Source: Streptomyces sp. Go-475
GTDB lineage: Bacteria > Actinomycetota > Actinomycetes > Streptomycetales > Streptomycetaceae
Length of the DNA stretch: 64,000 nt
Assembly: GCF_003330845.1 (NCBI RefSeq)
Contig: NZ_CP026121.1
Location: 7,731,501 to 7,795,500, forward strand
Direction: 5' to 3'
In this document: positions 52,732 to 61,046 of the stretch, piece after piece
Layout: the number at the start of each line of letters is the position of its first letter
Position numbering within the stretch: position 1 is the stretch's first letter
The notes under the pieces: generated by a model
The model's database searches: none
What the model was told of the DNA's origin: nothing
Seen by the model: only the letters and a program-made list of their open reading frames with translations
Program-made: the position numbers and the translations under genes

Positions 52732-54510
52732 ATGACCGCCGCCTCGCCGTCCGGCCCGGCCTTCTCCGTCCACGACATCCCGTTCAGCGCCTACGGCTCC
52801 TGGTTCGACATCTCGCCCGTGGTGGCGGAGAAGACGTACGCCGACGACCTCCACCTCGTGTCGCACCAGAACGGCATGCACGGCGTCCTGCGCCTGGTCC
52901 CCCTGGTCCCGGCGAGAGGCGAGCGGGCCGAGACCCGCGTCGAGGCGACCCCGGGCCTGCTCCGCTGGGCCGCCGGAAGGGGACGCGTCGAGCTCGCCTA
53001 CGAGTCGCCGGACACCGTACGCCTGCGGGGCAGCGGCCTGGACTTCGGCGTCTTCGCCGCCGCGCGGACCCTCACCCCGTTCAGCGGCACGTACTTCTTC
53101 CACGACCCGGCGGCGCACGCGCACGTGTTCACCTCGTACGAGACCGGCCGCCGTTACCGCGTCACCGTGCTGTCCGGCAGCCTCGCCGACACGGCCGGCG
53201 ACCAGGCCCTGGGCGGCAGCGACCGCGGTGTGACCGTGACCGCGCGGGAGGACGGCGTCTGGGAACTCGCGATCGAGGAACTCGGCACCGCCCGCCCGCC
53301 CTACGTGCCCACGGCGGCCTTCGACGACATCGTGGCGGCGGCCCGGGAGGCCTTCGCGGACTTCGTGGACGCCGTGGCACCCTGGCGTTCGCCCGCCACC
53401 CCGGCCGCCGAACTCGCCGCCTACGTCGTCTGGTCGGCGACCGTGGCGGCGAAGGGCCTGGTCACCCGGCCCGGCGTGCTGATGTCCAAGCACTGGATGG
53501 ACAAGGTCTGGAGCTGGGACCACTGCTTCAACGCCCTTGCCCTGGCCCCCGGAGCGCCCGCGCTCGCCTGGGACCAGTTCCTGCTGCCGTTCGACCACCA
53601 GGACGACAGCGGCGCCCTGCCGGACTCGGTCACCCACTCCGAGGTCCTGCACAACTTCGTCAAACCGCCCATCCACGGCTGGGCCCTCGGCCGGCTGCGC
53701 CGCAGCCTGCCGGCACCCCTCGACCCGGCCGAACTGACCGAGGTGTACGAGCGGCTGGAGCGCTGGACCGGCTTCTGGCTCACCGCCCGGCGCGCTCCCG
53801 GCGCCGGACTGCCCTACTACCAGCACGGCAACGACAGCGGCTGGGACAACGCCACCACCTTCGACCCCGGGCGCGTCGTCGTCACCGCCGACCTGGCCGC
53901 CTTCCTCGTCCTTCAGCTCCATGAACTCGCCGCGCTCGCAGCGGAGTTGGACAGGCCGGACGAGGCCGACCGGTGGACGGCGGTCGCCGGGGAGATCCGG
54001 ACGGCGCTGCTCGACCAGCTCTGGTCCGGGGACAGGTTCGTCGCCCGCTCGGCCGGCACCGGGGAGAGCTGGAGCAGCGCCAGCCTCCTCGACCTGATGC
54101 CCATCGCGCTGGGCGAGCACCTGCCCGCCGAGATCGGCAGCACGCTCGCCGACCACATCAAGGCCCACCTGACGCCGTACGGCCTGGCCACCGAACGGCC
54201 CGACTCCCCGCACTACCTCGCCGACGGCTACTGGCGCGGCCCCATCTGGGCCCCCGCCACGGTCCTCATCGAGGACGGCCTGCGCCGCGCCGGCCACCAG
54301 CGGCTCGCCGACGACATCAGCGCCCGCTTCCGCACCCTGTGCGAAACCCACGGCTTCGCCGAGAACTTCGACGCCCTCACCGGCACCGGCCTGCGCGACC
54401 GCGCCTACACCTGGACCGCGAGCAGCTACCTCCTCCTCGCCCGTGACCACCACCTGCGCGAAGACGTGAGGTTCACCGCCCCCGCGCCGGACAGGCCCTG
54501 GGAGCGGTAG
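52732..54510 (+). CDS. GH63-like glycoside hydrolase (MGL/mannosylglycerate hydrolase type)
   Basis: A 592-residue cytoplasmic protein. The beta-sandwich N-terminal part is followed by an (alpha/alpha)6 barrel with SKHWMDKVWSWDHCFNALAL, QDDSGALPDSV, KPPIHGWALGRLRR, YYQHGNDSGWDNATTF, and SPHYLADGYWRGPIWAP, the motifs of the GH63/glycogen-debranching-like clan with acidic residues in HGNDSGWDN and DGYWRG. Family members include mannosyl- and glucosylglycerate hydrolases and alpha-glucosidases. It follows the importer by 77 bases; a cytosolic enzyme next to an importer suggests processing of the imported sugar. Exact substrate unknown. Confidence 0.82.
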   Translation: MTAASPSGPAFSVHDIPFSAYGSWFDISPVVAEKTYADDLHLVSHQNGMHGVLRLVPLVPARGERAETRVEATPGLLRWAAGRGRVELAYESPDTVRLRGSGLDFGVFAAARTLTPFSGTYFFHDPAAHAHVFTSYETGRRYRVTVLSGSLADTAGDQALGGSDRGVTVTAREDGVWELAIEELGTARPPYVPTAAFDDIVAAAREAFADFVDAVAPWRSPATPAAELAAYVVWSATVAAKGLVTRPGVLMSKHWMDKVWSWDHCFNALALAPGAPALAWDQFLLPFDHQDDSGALPDSVTHSEVLHNFVKPPIHGWALGRLRRSLPAPLDPAELTEVYERLERWTGFWLTARRAPGAGLPYYQHGNDSGWDNATTFDPGRVVVTADLAAFLVLQLHELAALAAELDRPDEADRWTAVAGEIRTALLDQLWSGDRFVARSAGTGESWSSASLLDLMPIALGEHLPAEIGSTLADHIKAHLTPYGLATERPDSPHYLADGYWRGPIWAPATVLIEDGLRRAGHQRLADDISARFRTLCETHGFAENFDALTGTGLRDRAYTWTASSYLLLARDHHLREDVRFTAPAPDRPWER

Positions 54511-54552
54511 GTGGTGCTGCCGCTGTCGATGAGGGTGGGTTCTCGCTCGTGA

Positions 54553-54894
54553 GGTCAGGCGCCGGGATCGTCGAGCCCGGTCTTCGTGGTCCTGGACGAC
54601 GCCGACGTCGAGGCCCGCCTCCTGACCGGCGGCAAGCCCCTGCCGGGTGACGCCGTACGGCTCGCGAACGCCACGCCGTACGGGCTCGGCCTGAGCGTCT
54701 GGACGGCCGACCCCGGCCGGGGCGTCGCCCTCGCCCGCCGCATCACCAGCGGAGCGGCCTTCGTCAACGCGATCGTCGCCTCCGACCCCCGCCTGCCCTT
54801 CGGCGGCACCAAGCGCAGCGGCCACGGCCGCGAACCGGCCGCCGTCGGCATCCGCGAGTTCACCAACACCCGCACCTACTGGGTCGCCGCCTGA
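54553..54894 (+). pseudogene. degraded aldehyde dehydrogenase fragment
   Basis: The open stretch reads SSPVFVVLDDADVEA, a motif normally near residue 250 just before the catalytic cysteine, then jumps directly to RLLTGGKPLPG (normally near 340) and DAVRLANATPYGLGLSVWT (near 390), before ending normally with FVNAIVASDPRLPFGGTKRSGHGREPAAVGIREFTNTRTYWVAA. The catalytic cysteine and the first half are missing. An in-frame TGA lies at 54550. This is a remnant of a succinate-semialdehyde-dehydrogenase-like gene that lost at least three segments. A start at GTG 54586 exists but the product cannot be active. Confidence 0.82.
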
Positions 54895-55017
54895 CGGTCT
54901 CGCCGGCCGGCCCCCGCAGCGTGGTCGAGGACGTCACCCACCCCCATGGGCGACGTCCCCGACCGCTCCCCCGGTGCCGGACTGTGGCTCAGGTGTCCGC
55001 GTAGCGCGTGCGTGCCG

Positions 55018-56100
55018 TCACCAGCACATCACCGCCGTCTCGCCGGAACCCCAGGCGGAGTACAGGCGTACGCGGACGACGTAGCGGCGGCCCTTGACGA
55101 GCCGCACGCCGATCGTGGCGTTGTGCGGAGTTCCCCCGTCGTCCTGGCCGGCGAGGTAGCGGGGCTCCCCGTCCCGCTCCTCGAAGACCACGACGACGGC
55201 GTCGCCGTCGCCGAAGGTGCCCAGCGTGTACGTGCGGGTCTCCGGCGGATCGACGACGAAGTCGGCCTGCTCACCCGGGCCGAGCCCGAGCGGCACCGAG
55301 CGGAACGGCACCAGCGCGGGCGGCGCCGGGTCCGCCGGCGGATACCAGCGCAGCGCGAACTCCTTGTCGGCGGCGGACAGGGTGCCGGGCGGGTGCAGAC
55401 CCGCACGGTACCGCTCCGGCTCCAGGACCAGCCCCGACGAGAACGGGAACTCCATGATCGACTGCGGGTCCCAGACGGAGCCGTTCACCTCGTCCGGGTC
55501 GAGCTTGCGCAGGATGTTGTAGTGCGTCCGCTCCCGGCTCCAGTGGTTCGGCGGGCCCGCCAGCTCGGCGTACACGGCCTCGTCGTCCCAGTGGATGCCG
55601 GCGAACGGGCTCTGGTGCTCGTGCACCATGCCGAGCGCGTGCCCGATCTCGTGCAGGGCCGTCGCGCGCTCCCCGGGCGCGGTCAGGTCCCAGCCGAAGT
55701 TCATGGTGCGTTCGTGCAGGCCCGCCCGCAGCGCCTCCCGGCCCACCGCCGACCAGGAGCCGTCGCCGGGCTGGAACCCGATGCGCAGTTCGGCCTCCGA
55801 ACGGTCGTCGACCTCGACGAAGGCGATGCCGATGCCGAGGTCCTGCCACTCGCGGAAGCACCCGCGCACGACGTCCCGCTGCTCCTCGCTGCCGGCCCAG
55901 GACACCCGCCGCGTCATCCCCGTCCCCGGCACGGGGATGACGGACGCGTCGCTGTCACCGTCGAAGAACCAGTAGTGCAGGACGGTGCCGTTGACCCACG
56001 TCCGCCGCCCGCTCGCGAGCGCGCTCAGCCGCTCGGCCGCCAGCCCCGGTGCGAAGGCGGGCGCCGGCGCCTGTGCCAGCGAGCAGTAGCGTGCGGTCAT
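55018..56100 (-). CDS. astacin-like (M12A) zinc metalloprotease
   Basis: A 360-residue protein with the zinc motif HEIGHALGMVHEHQSP (150-165; ligands H150, H154, H160 and catalytic E151) and a Met-turn-like SIMEF, which fit astacins. No clear signal peptide is seen after MTARYCSLAQ, although the C-terminal 100 residues (YTLGTFGDGDAVVVVFEERDG, YVVRVRLYSAWGSGETAVMCW) resemble an extracellular beta-sandwich. The stop is at 55018. It is divergent from the LuxR-type regulator (start 56196). Substrate unknown; the family is clear. Confidence 0.85.
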   Translation of the reverse strand: MTARYCSLAQAPAPAFAPGLAAERLSALASGRRTWVNGTVLHYWFFDGDSDASVIPVPGTGMTRRVSWAGSEEQRDVVRGCFREWQDLGIGIAFVEVDDRSEAELRIGFQPGDGSWSAVGREALRAGLHERTMNFGWDLTAPGERATALHEIGHALGMVHEHQSPFAGIHWDDEAVYAELAGPPNHWSRERTHYNILRKLDPDEVNGSVWDPQSIMEFPFSSGLVLEPERYRAGLHPPGTLSAADKEFALRWYPPADPAPPALVPFRSVPLGLGPGEQADFVVDPPETRTYTLGTFGDGDAVVVVFEERDGEPRYLAGQDDGGTPHNATIGVRLVKGRRYVVRVRLYSAWGSGETAVMCW

Positions 56101-56154
56101 GGACCACAGCCTGCCGTGCGGCCCGTCCCGGCGCCTGAGTCGGGGGCTACTCAA

Positions 56155-56171
56155 GTCGCCCTGTATCAGAA
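56155..56171 (+). promoter_or_regulatory. shared CTGTATCA motif, copy A
   Basis: GTCGCCCTGTATCAGAA, 25 bases before the ATPase-LuxR gene. It matches the 17-bp GTGGCGCTGTATCAAAA at 60945-60961 at 14 positions, on the same strand, before the subtilase/sigma operon. Confidence 0.5.
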
Positions 56172-56195
56172 CTGAGCAGCCGCGCTCATGTCTGT

Positions 56196-57923
56196 GTGAC
56201 GACTTACGAACGGGACGCGACGACGCTGGAGCTGCCCTGGCCGTTCGCCGGGCGGGAGGACGAACTGGAGCTGGTCCGCCGGTCCCTGGCCGGCCCGCAC
56301 CGCGGCGTCGTGGTGACGGGCCCGGCGGGCTGCGGCAAGACCCGCCTCGTCACGGAGGCGATCCGCGGCACCGGCTGCGCCCGGGCGGCGGGCACGCCCG
56401 AGAGCCGCGGCCTGCCCTTCGCGGCGTTCGCGCATCTGCTGCCCGAGTCGGTCACCCTGCACCGCGCGGTCCGGCTGCTGTCCGGTGCCCGCACGCTGCT
56501 GGTCGACGACGCGCACCTGCTCGACGACGCCTCCGCCGCCCTGGTCCACCAGCTCGCCGTGCACGGCCGCACCCGTCTGCTCGTGGTCGCGACGGACGGC
56601 GCCCCGGCGCCCGGCGCGATCTCCCGGCTGTGGACCGGCGAACTCCTGCCGCGCCTCGCCCTGGAGCCGCTGCCCGACGAGGAGACCGCACAGCTCCTCA
56701 CGGCCGGCGCCGGGCCTCTCGATGCGCTCACCGCCCACCGGCTGCTGCGCCTGAGCCGGGGCGACCTGCGGCTGCTGCGCGACTTGCTGGACGCGGTGCG
56801 CGGACTGCTGACCCCCGTCCCGGACACGGAGGAGCGGGCCTGGCGGGGCCCGGTGCCGCTGACCCCGCCCGTGCGCGAGCGCACCGCCCACGTCCTCGGC
56901 CGCACCTGCCCGCTCGAACGCGAGACCCTCGACCGCCTCGCCTTCGCCGAGCCGCTGCCCTCGGATGTGGACGACCTGGACCTCGGGGCCCTCGAAGCCC
57001 TGGAGTCCGACGGCCTGGTCGAGGTCGACGACGTGGGCGGCGTCCGCCTCGCCCATCCCCTGTACGGCCCGGTGCTCAGGGCCGGTGCGGGCCGGTTGCG
57101 GGCGCGGCGGCTGGCCCGGACGCCGGACGCGTACGCCCGCGCCCTCGACGCCGAGGCGGCCGCGCTGTCCCGCCGGATCGACCAGGACGACGTCCGGGCG
57201 ACGCCCACACCGGTGGGGGAGTGGCTGGTCGCCGAGGGCGGGCCGCTGCCGGGCGGGTACGCGGCCGTACGTGCCCGGTTCGCCCGGCTGCGGGGGGAGG
57301 TGCGGGAAGCGGCCGCCTGGGCGAGGGAGGGGCTGCGGGGCGCCCCCGAGGACGCGTCGTGCCGGGAGGAACTCGCCCGCGCCTCAGCGACCGTGGACAG
57401 CCGGGACGACCTCGACCTGGAGGCCCTCACCGACCCCTACGACGCCGTCCGCCTCGGCGCCCCCGAGAAGGTCATCGACCGGCTGAGCGGCGTGTTCGCC
57501 CGGCACGCCGACGCGCTCACCCGGGCCGACGGCCCCGCCCTGGACGAGGTGGCCGGGGAACTGGAGCGACGGGGCTTCACGCTGTTCGCCGCCGAGGCAC
57601 ACGCCCAGGCCGTGGGCGCCCATCGCGATCCGCGCGCCGCCCGGTACGCCCGGACCCGGGCCGTCGCCCTGGCCCGGCGCTGCCAGGGCGCCCGCACACC
57701 CGCGCTGTCCGGGCTGGTCCTCGGCGAACTCACCGCCCGTCAGCGGCAGATCGTCACCCTCGCGGCTGCGGGCCTGAGCAACCGGCAGATCGCCGAACGC
57801 CTCACCCTGTCGATCCGCACCGTCGGCAACCACCTGTACAGCGCCTACGCCCGGCTCGGCGCGAACGACCGCGGCGCCCTGCCATGGCTCCTGACGGAAC
57901 CGCCCCAGGCCCAGCCGGCCTGA
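56196..57923 (+). CDS. AAA ATPase-LuxR regulator (LAL-like, short)
   Basis: A 575-residue protein. Residues 42-49 GPAGCGKT form Walker A, with a Walker B-like TLLVDDAHLLDDA; ATP-binding is thus likely. The C-terminal helix-turn-helix (LTARQRQIVTLAAAGLSNRQIAERLTLSIRTVGNHLYSAYARLG) is a LuxR/NarL domain. The arrangement equals that of large LAL regulators (about 900 residues) but is shorter, lacking most of the central repeat region. Start is GTG at 56196; GTG at 56194 is out of frame. Divergent from the metalloprotease and followed by a repeat-filled gap. It is a candidate controller of the protease genes nearby. Confidence 0.85.
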   Translation: MTTYERDATTLELPWPFAGREDELELVRRSLAGPHRGVVVTGPAGCGKTRLVTEAIRGTGCARAAGTPESRGLPFAAFAHLLPESVTLHRAVRLLSGARTLLVDDAHLLDDASAALVHQLAVHGRTRLLVVATDGAPAPGAISRLWTGELLPRLALEPLPDEETAQLLTAGAGPLDALTAHRLLRLSRGDLRLLRDLLDAVRGLLTPVPDTEERAWRGPVPLTPPVRERTAHVLGRTCPLERETLDRLAFAEPLPSDVDDLDLGALEALESDGLVEVDDVGGVRLAHPLYGPVLRAGAGRLRARRLARTPDAYARALDAEAAALSRRIDQDDVRATPTPVGEWLVAEGGPLPGGYAAVRARFARLRGEVREAAAWAREGLRGAPEDASCREELARASATVDSRDDLDLEALTDPYDAVRLGAPEKVIDRLSGVFARHADALTRADGPALDEVAGELERRGFTLFAAEAHAQAVGAHRDPRAARYARTRAVALARRCQGARTPALSGLVLGELTARQRQIVTLAAAGLSNRQIAERLTLSIRTVGNHLYSAYARLGANDRGALPWLLTEPPQAQPA

Positions 57924-57931
57924 GCCGCGAC

Positions 57932-58113
57932 GAACCACGGACCTCGGCGACGTCCCGGGCCGGCGGCCTCGGCTGTCCCGAACCGCCCACCTCGGCCGCG
58001 TCCGGAACCGCCCACCCCGGCCGCGCCCCGGACCACCGGCCTCGGCCGCGCCCGGACCGCCGGCCTCGGCCGCGCCCGGACCGCCGGCTTCGGCCGCGCC
58101 CCGGACCGGCGGC
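57932..58113. repeat. GC-rich minisatellite of about seven imperfect 24-27 bp units
   Basis: Units follow the pattern GACCGCCGGCCTCGGCCGCG with CCCG or CCCCG ends; two consecutive central units are nearly identical. It fills most of the 371-bp gap between the LuxR stop (57923) and the CHAT stop (58295). No gene was seen in this gap. Confidence 0.85.
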
Positions 58114-58294
58114 CTGACCCGCACAGGGGACGGGCCAGGCCGCCGCACAATCCGCCGAGGCTCGGGCCAGGAAACCCCGAGACCGAAGATGCCCCCGCCG
58201 GGTGGCCCCGGAGACCCGACGAGGCCCCGGCCGGGTGCCCCGTCCCACCCGCTGAGGCCCCGGCCGTGCATCCCCGAAACCCCGCCACGCTCGG

Positions 58295-60904
58295 TCAAGC
58301 CGCCCCGAACGCCGAGAACGCCCAGCCCGTGGCCTGGTGCAGTGCGTCGCCCGGCAGGGCGGCCCGGGCGTCGCGCAGAGCCTCCGCGAGGGACAGCCCG
58401 GCGCCCAGGCCCTTGTGCAGGGCCAGCATCAACGGCACCACCGCCGCGTCGTTGACGGGTGCGCTGCACGCCACCACCCCGGCCGTGCCCAGCGGCAGCA
58501 ACGCCGTGACCAGGCCGAGCAGTTCGTCGGCGCCGACGGACGCGAAGCGGGCGGTGTCGCAGCAGGACAGGATGATCCGGTACGGGCTGCGGGCGAGGCG
58601 CTCGAAGTCGTGCACGACGATCGGCCCGTCCGCCATCCGCAGCGAGGAGAACAGCGGACTGTCCGCGCGGAACGTACCGTGCGCGGCGATGTGCGCCAGC
58701 GCGGCCCCGTCGAGTTCCTCCAGCACCCGCGGCACGCGCGCCCCGCCCTCCTCCAGAACGGTCGCGCACGGGTACCGTCCGGCCAGCTCGGGCACTTCCG
58801 CACCGCCGCTCGCCAGGCCCGGGCCGCGCACCAGCACATGGCAGCCGTCCGGCGGCGGCGCGGTCTCCCGGGCCCGCAGCCAACTGCCCGCCGACGGCGA
58901 CACACTGAGCACCCGCTCCCGCAGCGACGGCAGCAGCGCCCACGGCACCCGGTGCAGCCGCCCCGGCGGCACGATCACCACCGGGCCGCCGCCCAGCTGC
59001 GCCGCCGCCGGCCCCAGCAGCAGCTCCTCCAGCCGCCGCCCCGCCGCCTCCACCACCGGCAGCCGCGCCTCGGCCCCGGGATGGGCCAGCCGCCGCAACC
59101 CGGCCTGGACGTGCTCGGCCTCGGTCTCCGCCTCGGCGAGCAGCCCGGCCTCGAACCGTCGCACCCGCCCCCGCCCGCACAGCAGCACCTGCACCCGCCC
59201 GTCGAGCACGGCGAGTTCCACCAGCAGCACCTCGTCGCCCAGCCGCTCCAGCAGCCGCCCGACGTCGAACCGGTCGCCGCCCCCGGGCGCCTTTCCCCGC
59301 ATGTGCAGGGTCCGGGAGCGGATCCCCCGCTCCAGCCGCCGCTGTTCCCGCTCCAGCGCCGGAACCGGCCGGCCCTCCCTCCGGGCGGCCTCCGCACGCG
59401 AGGCGATCTCCCGGAAGGCGGTCAGGCCGCTGAGCAGCTCCGGGTCGGCCGGCGGCCGGGTCGGCGGCGTGGACAGCACGGTGGCCCGCCAGCGCTCGCT
59501 CCACACCAGCAGCCGCCGCGGCCCGCCCGAGACCAGACTGGCCCGCTGCGCCAACGCCGCCAGTTCCGCGCCCTGTTCGGTGGCGCGGGCACGCAGCTCC
59601 GAGGCGCCCAGTGTCATCCGGTGGTCGTCGAGCACGTCCAGACCGCGCCGGCAGGCCTCCAGAACACCCCGGTTCGACCCGGCCGCCCACGCCCGCAGCG
59701 CCTGCGCCGACCAGCCCGTCAGCCGCGCCAGCGGCGGGCCGCTGTGCCGGCTGCGCGCGGCGACGGCCAGATGCCGCTCCGCGTCCGCCGTCCAGCCCAG
59801 GTCCAGCGCGATCCGGCCCGCCAGCAGCGACGCCTCCGGCGCGGCCGGCGCTCCGAAGGACGCCAGCTTCCCGGCCACCGCGGCGGCGTCCGCGACCAGC
59901 CGCCCCGAGCGGCGCCCGGCCGCGTGCCGCGCCTCGATCAGCACCAGCCGGGCATGCGCCTCCCACCACGTGCGCCGCTGCCCCGCGAACAGCCGTACCG
60001 CGAGGGCGGCACGGGCGATCGCCGTGTGCGGGTCCCCGGCCGGCCGGGCGGCCCGCGCGGCGGCCAGCAGCAACTCGGCCTTGCGGGTGGACTGCCCGCC
60101 GATCCCGTCCAGCTTCCTGATCGCCGCGTCCGCCTCGGCCAGCGCCTCGGGCGCCAGCCCGGCCGCCATCAGCACCTCGCAGCGCCGGATGTTCAGCATG
60201 AACGTCGGCGTGCCCAGCCGGGCGTACCGCTCCTCGGCCTCGTCCAGCAGCCGCAGCGCCGCGGGCACGTCCCCGGACCGGAACGCGGCCAGCCCCCGGC
60301 TCTCCACCGCGTCCGCCTTGTCGTGCTCCTGGCCGGTGGTGTCCCACAGCGCCTCGGCCGCGGTGAAGTCCGCCTCCGCCCGCTCCACCGCACCCAGCGC
60401 CAGGTGCACGGTGGCCCGCAGGGTCAGCGCCCGCGCCGTCCAGATCACGTCGTCCGCCTGCCGCAGCACCGGCACCGCGCGCCGCACGTCCTCCAGCGCC
60501 TCGCGATGACGCCCGAGCACCCACCACACGTACGCCCGCCGGTACAGCACCCGCGCCCGCGTGTGCCCGGCGCCCCGCGCGACCCCCCGCTCGAACGCCG
60601 CCAGCCCCTCCCGGGTGCGGCCCGCGTGCACCAGCGCCACCCCCAGCGTGGCCAGTACGTCCGCCTCCCGGTCAGCCGAGTCCGCGCGCGCCGCGCACTG
60701 GCGGGCCCGCCGCAGATGGCTCAGCGCGAGCCGCAGATCGCCGAAGTCCCGCTGCCAGATGCCGATCACCTGATGCGCGACGGAGGCGTCCAGCGGGGAG
60801 GGACCGGCGTCGAGCAGCGCCCGGGCCCTCGCGAGAGCCTCGCCCGGGTCGGCGAACACCATCGGCAGCAGTGATTCCGTAACCGGCTCGCTTCCCGCTG
60901 TCAC
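58295..60904 (-). CDS. TPR-CHAT (caspase-like) protease
   Basis: An 869-residue protein. The N-terminal two thirds is built of helical TPR-like repeats (ALARARALLDAGPS, GDLRLALSHLRRARQCAARA, GRHREALEDVRRAVPVLRQ, GDVPAALRLLDEAEERYARLG). The C-terminal CHAT domain (about 560-869) has the catalytic pair: H742 in HIAAHGTF and C782 in IILSCCDTAR, followed by GLVTALLPLGTAGVVACSAPVNDAA. Both catalytic residues are intact, so protease activity is likely. GTG 60904 is chosen; its ribosome site is poor, and GTG at 60925 or 60940 is possible. Divergent from the subtilase/sigma operon. CHAT-TPR proteins include separase-like and Csx29 proteases. Confidence 0.88.
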   Translation of the reverse strand: MTAGSEPVTESLLPMVFADPGEALARARALLDAGPSPLDASVAHQVIGIWQRDFGDLRLALSHLRRARQCAARADSADREADVLATLGVALVHAGRTREGLAAFERGVARGAGHTRARVLYRRAYVWWVLGRHREALEDVRRAVPVLRQADDVIWTARALTLRATVHLALGAVERAEADFTAAEALWDTTGQEHDKADAVESRGLAAFRSGDVPAALRLLDEAEERYARLGTPTFMLNIRRCEVLMAAGLAPEALAEADAAIRKLDGIGGQSTRKAELLLAAARAARPAGDPHTAIARAALAVRLFAGQRRTWWEAHARLVLIEARHAAGRRSGRLVADAAAVAGKLASFGAPAAPEASLLAGRIALDLGWTADAERHLAVAARSRHSGPPLARLTGWSAQALRAWAAGSNRGVLEACRRGLDVLDDHRMTLGASELRARATEQGAELAALAQRASLVSGGPRRLLVWSERWRATVLSTPPTRPPADPELLSGLTAFREIASRAEAARREGRPVPALEREQRRLERGIRSRTLHMRGKAPGGGDRFDVGRLLERLGDEVLLVELAVLDGRVQVLLCGRGRVRRFEAGLLAEAETEAEHVQAGLRRLAHPGAEARLPVVEAAGRRLEELLLGPAAAQLGGGPVVIVPPGRLHRVPWALLPSLRERVLSVSPSAGSWLRARETAPPPDGCHVLVRGPGLASGGAEVPELAGRYPCATVLEEGGARVPRVLEELDGAALAHIAAHGTFRADSPLFSSLRMADGPIVVHDFERLARSPYRIILSCCDTARFASVGADELLGLVTALLPLGTAGVVACSAPVNDAAVVPLMLALHKGLGAGLSLAEALRDARAALPGDALHQATGWAFSAFGAA

Positions 60905-60944
60905 TCCTCGGATGGTAGTGGCCACCGAACCGCACCACACAGGG

Positions 60945-60961
60945 GTGGCGCTGTATCAAAA
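60945..60961 (+). promoter_or_regulatory. shared CTGTATCA motif, copy B
   Basis: GTGGCGCTGTATCAAAA, in the divergent region between the CHAT gene (start 60904) and the subtilase (start 61047). It shares GTSGCSCTGTATCARAA with copy A at 56155-56171. Confidence 0.5.
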
Positions 60962-61046
60962 GACCGCAGCGTGACTCTTGTCGGAGAGACTCGACGACCG
61001 CTCCGCGGCACCGGCCGACGCCGTCGCCCCACCGGGAGGACCCGCC

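Noticed and set aside
57930..58120. Possible CRISPR-like array
   Set aside because: Units are contiguous and imperfect, without spacers, and no cas gene was seen; this is a minisatellite.
58266..60509. 747-codon plus-strand Ser/Arg-rich open frame opposite the CHAT gene
   Set aside because: Low-complexity shadow translation; the minus strand carries TPR repeats and the CHAT catalytic residues.
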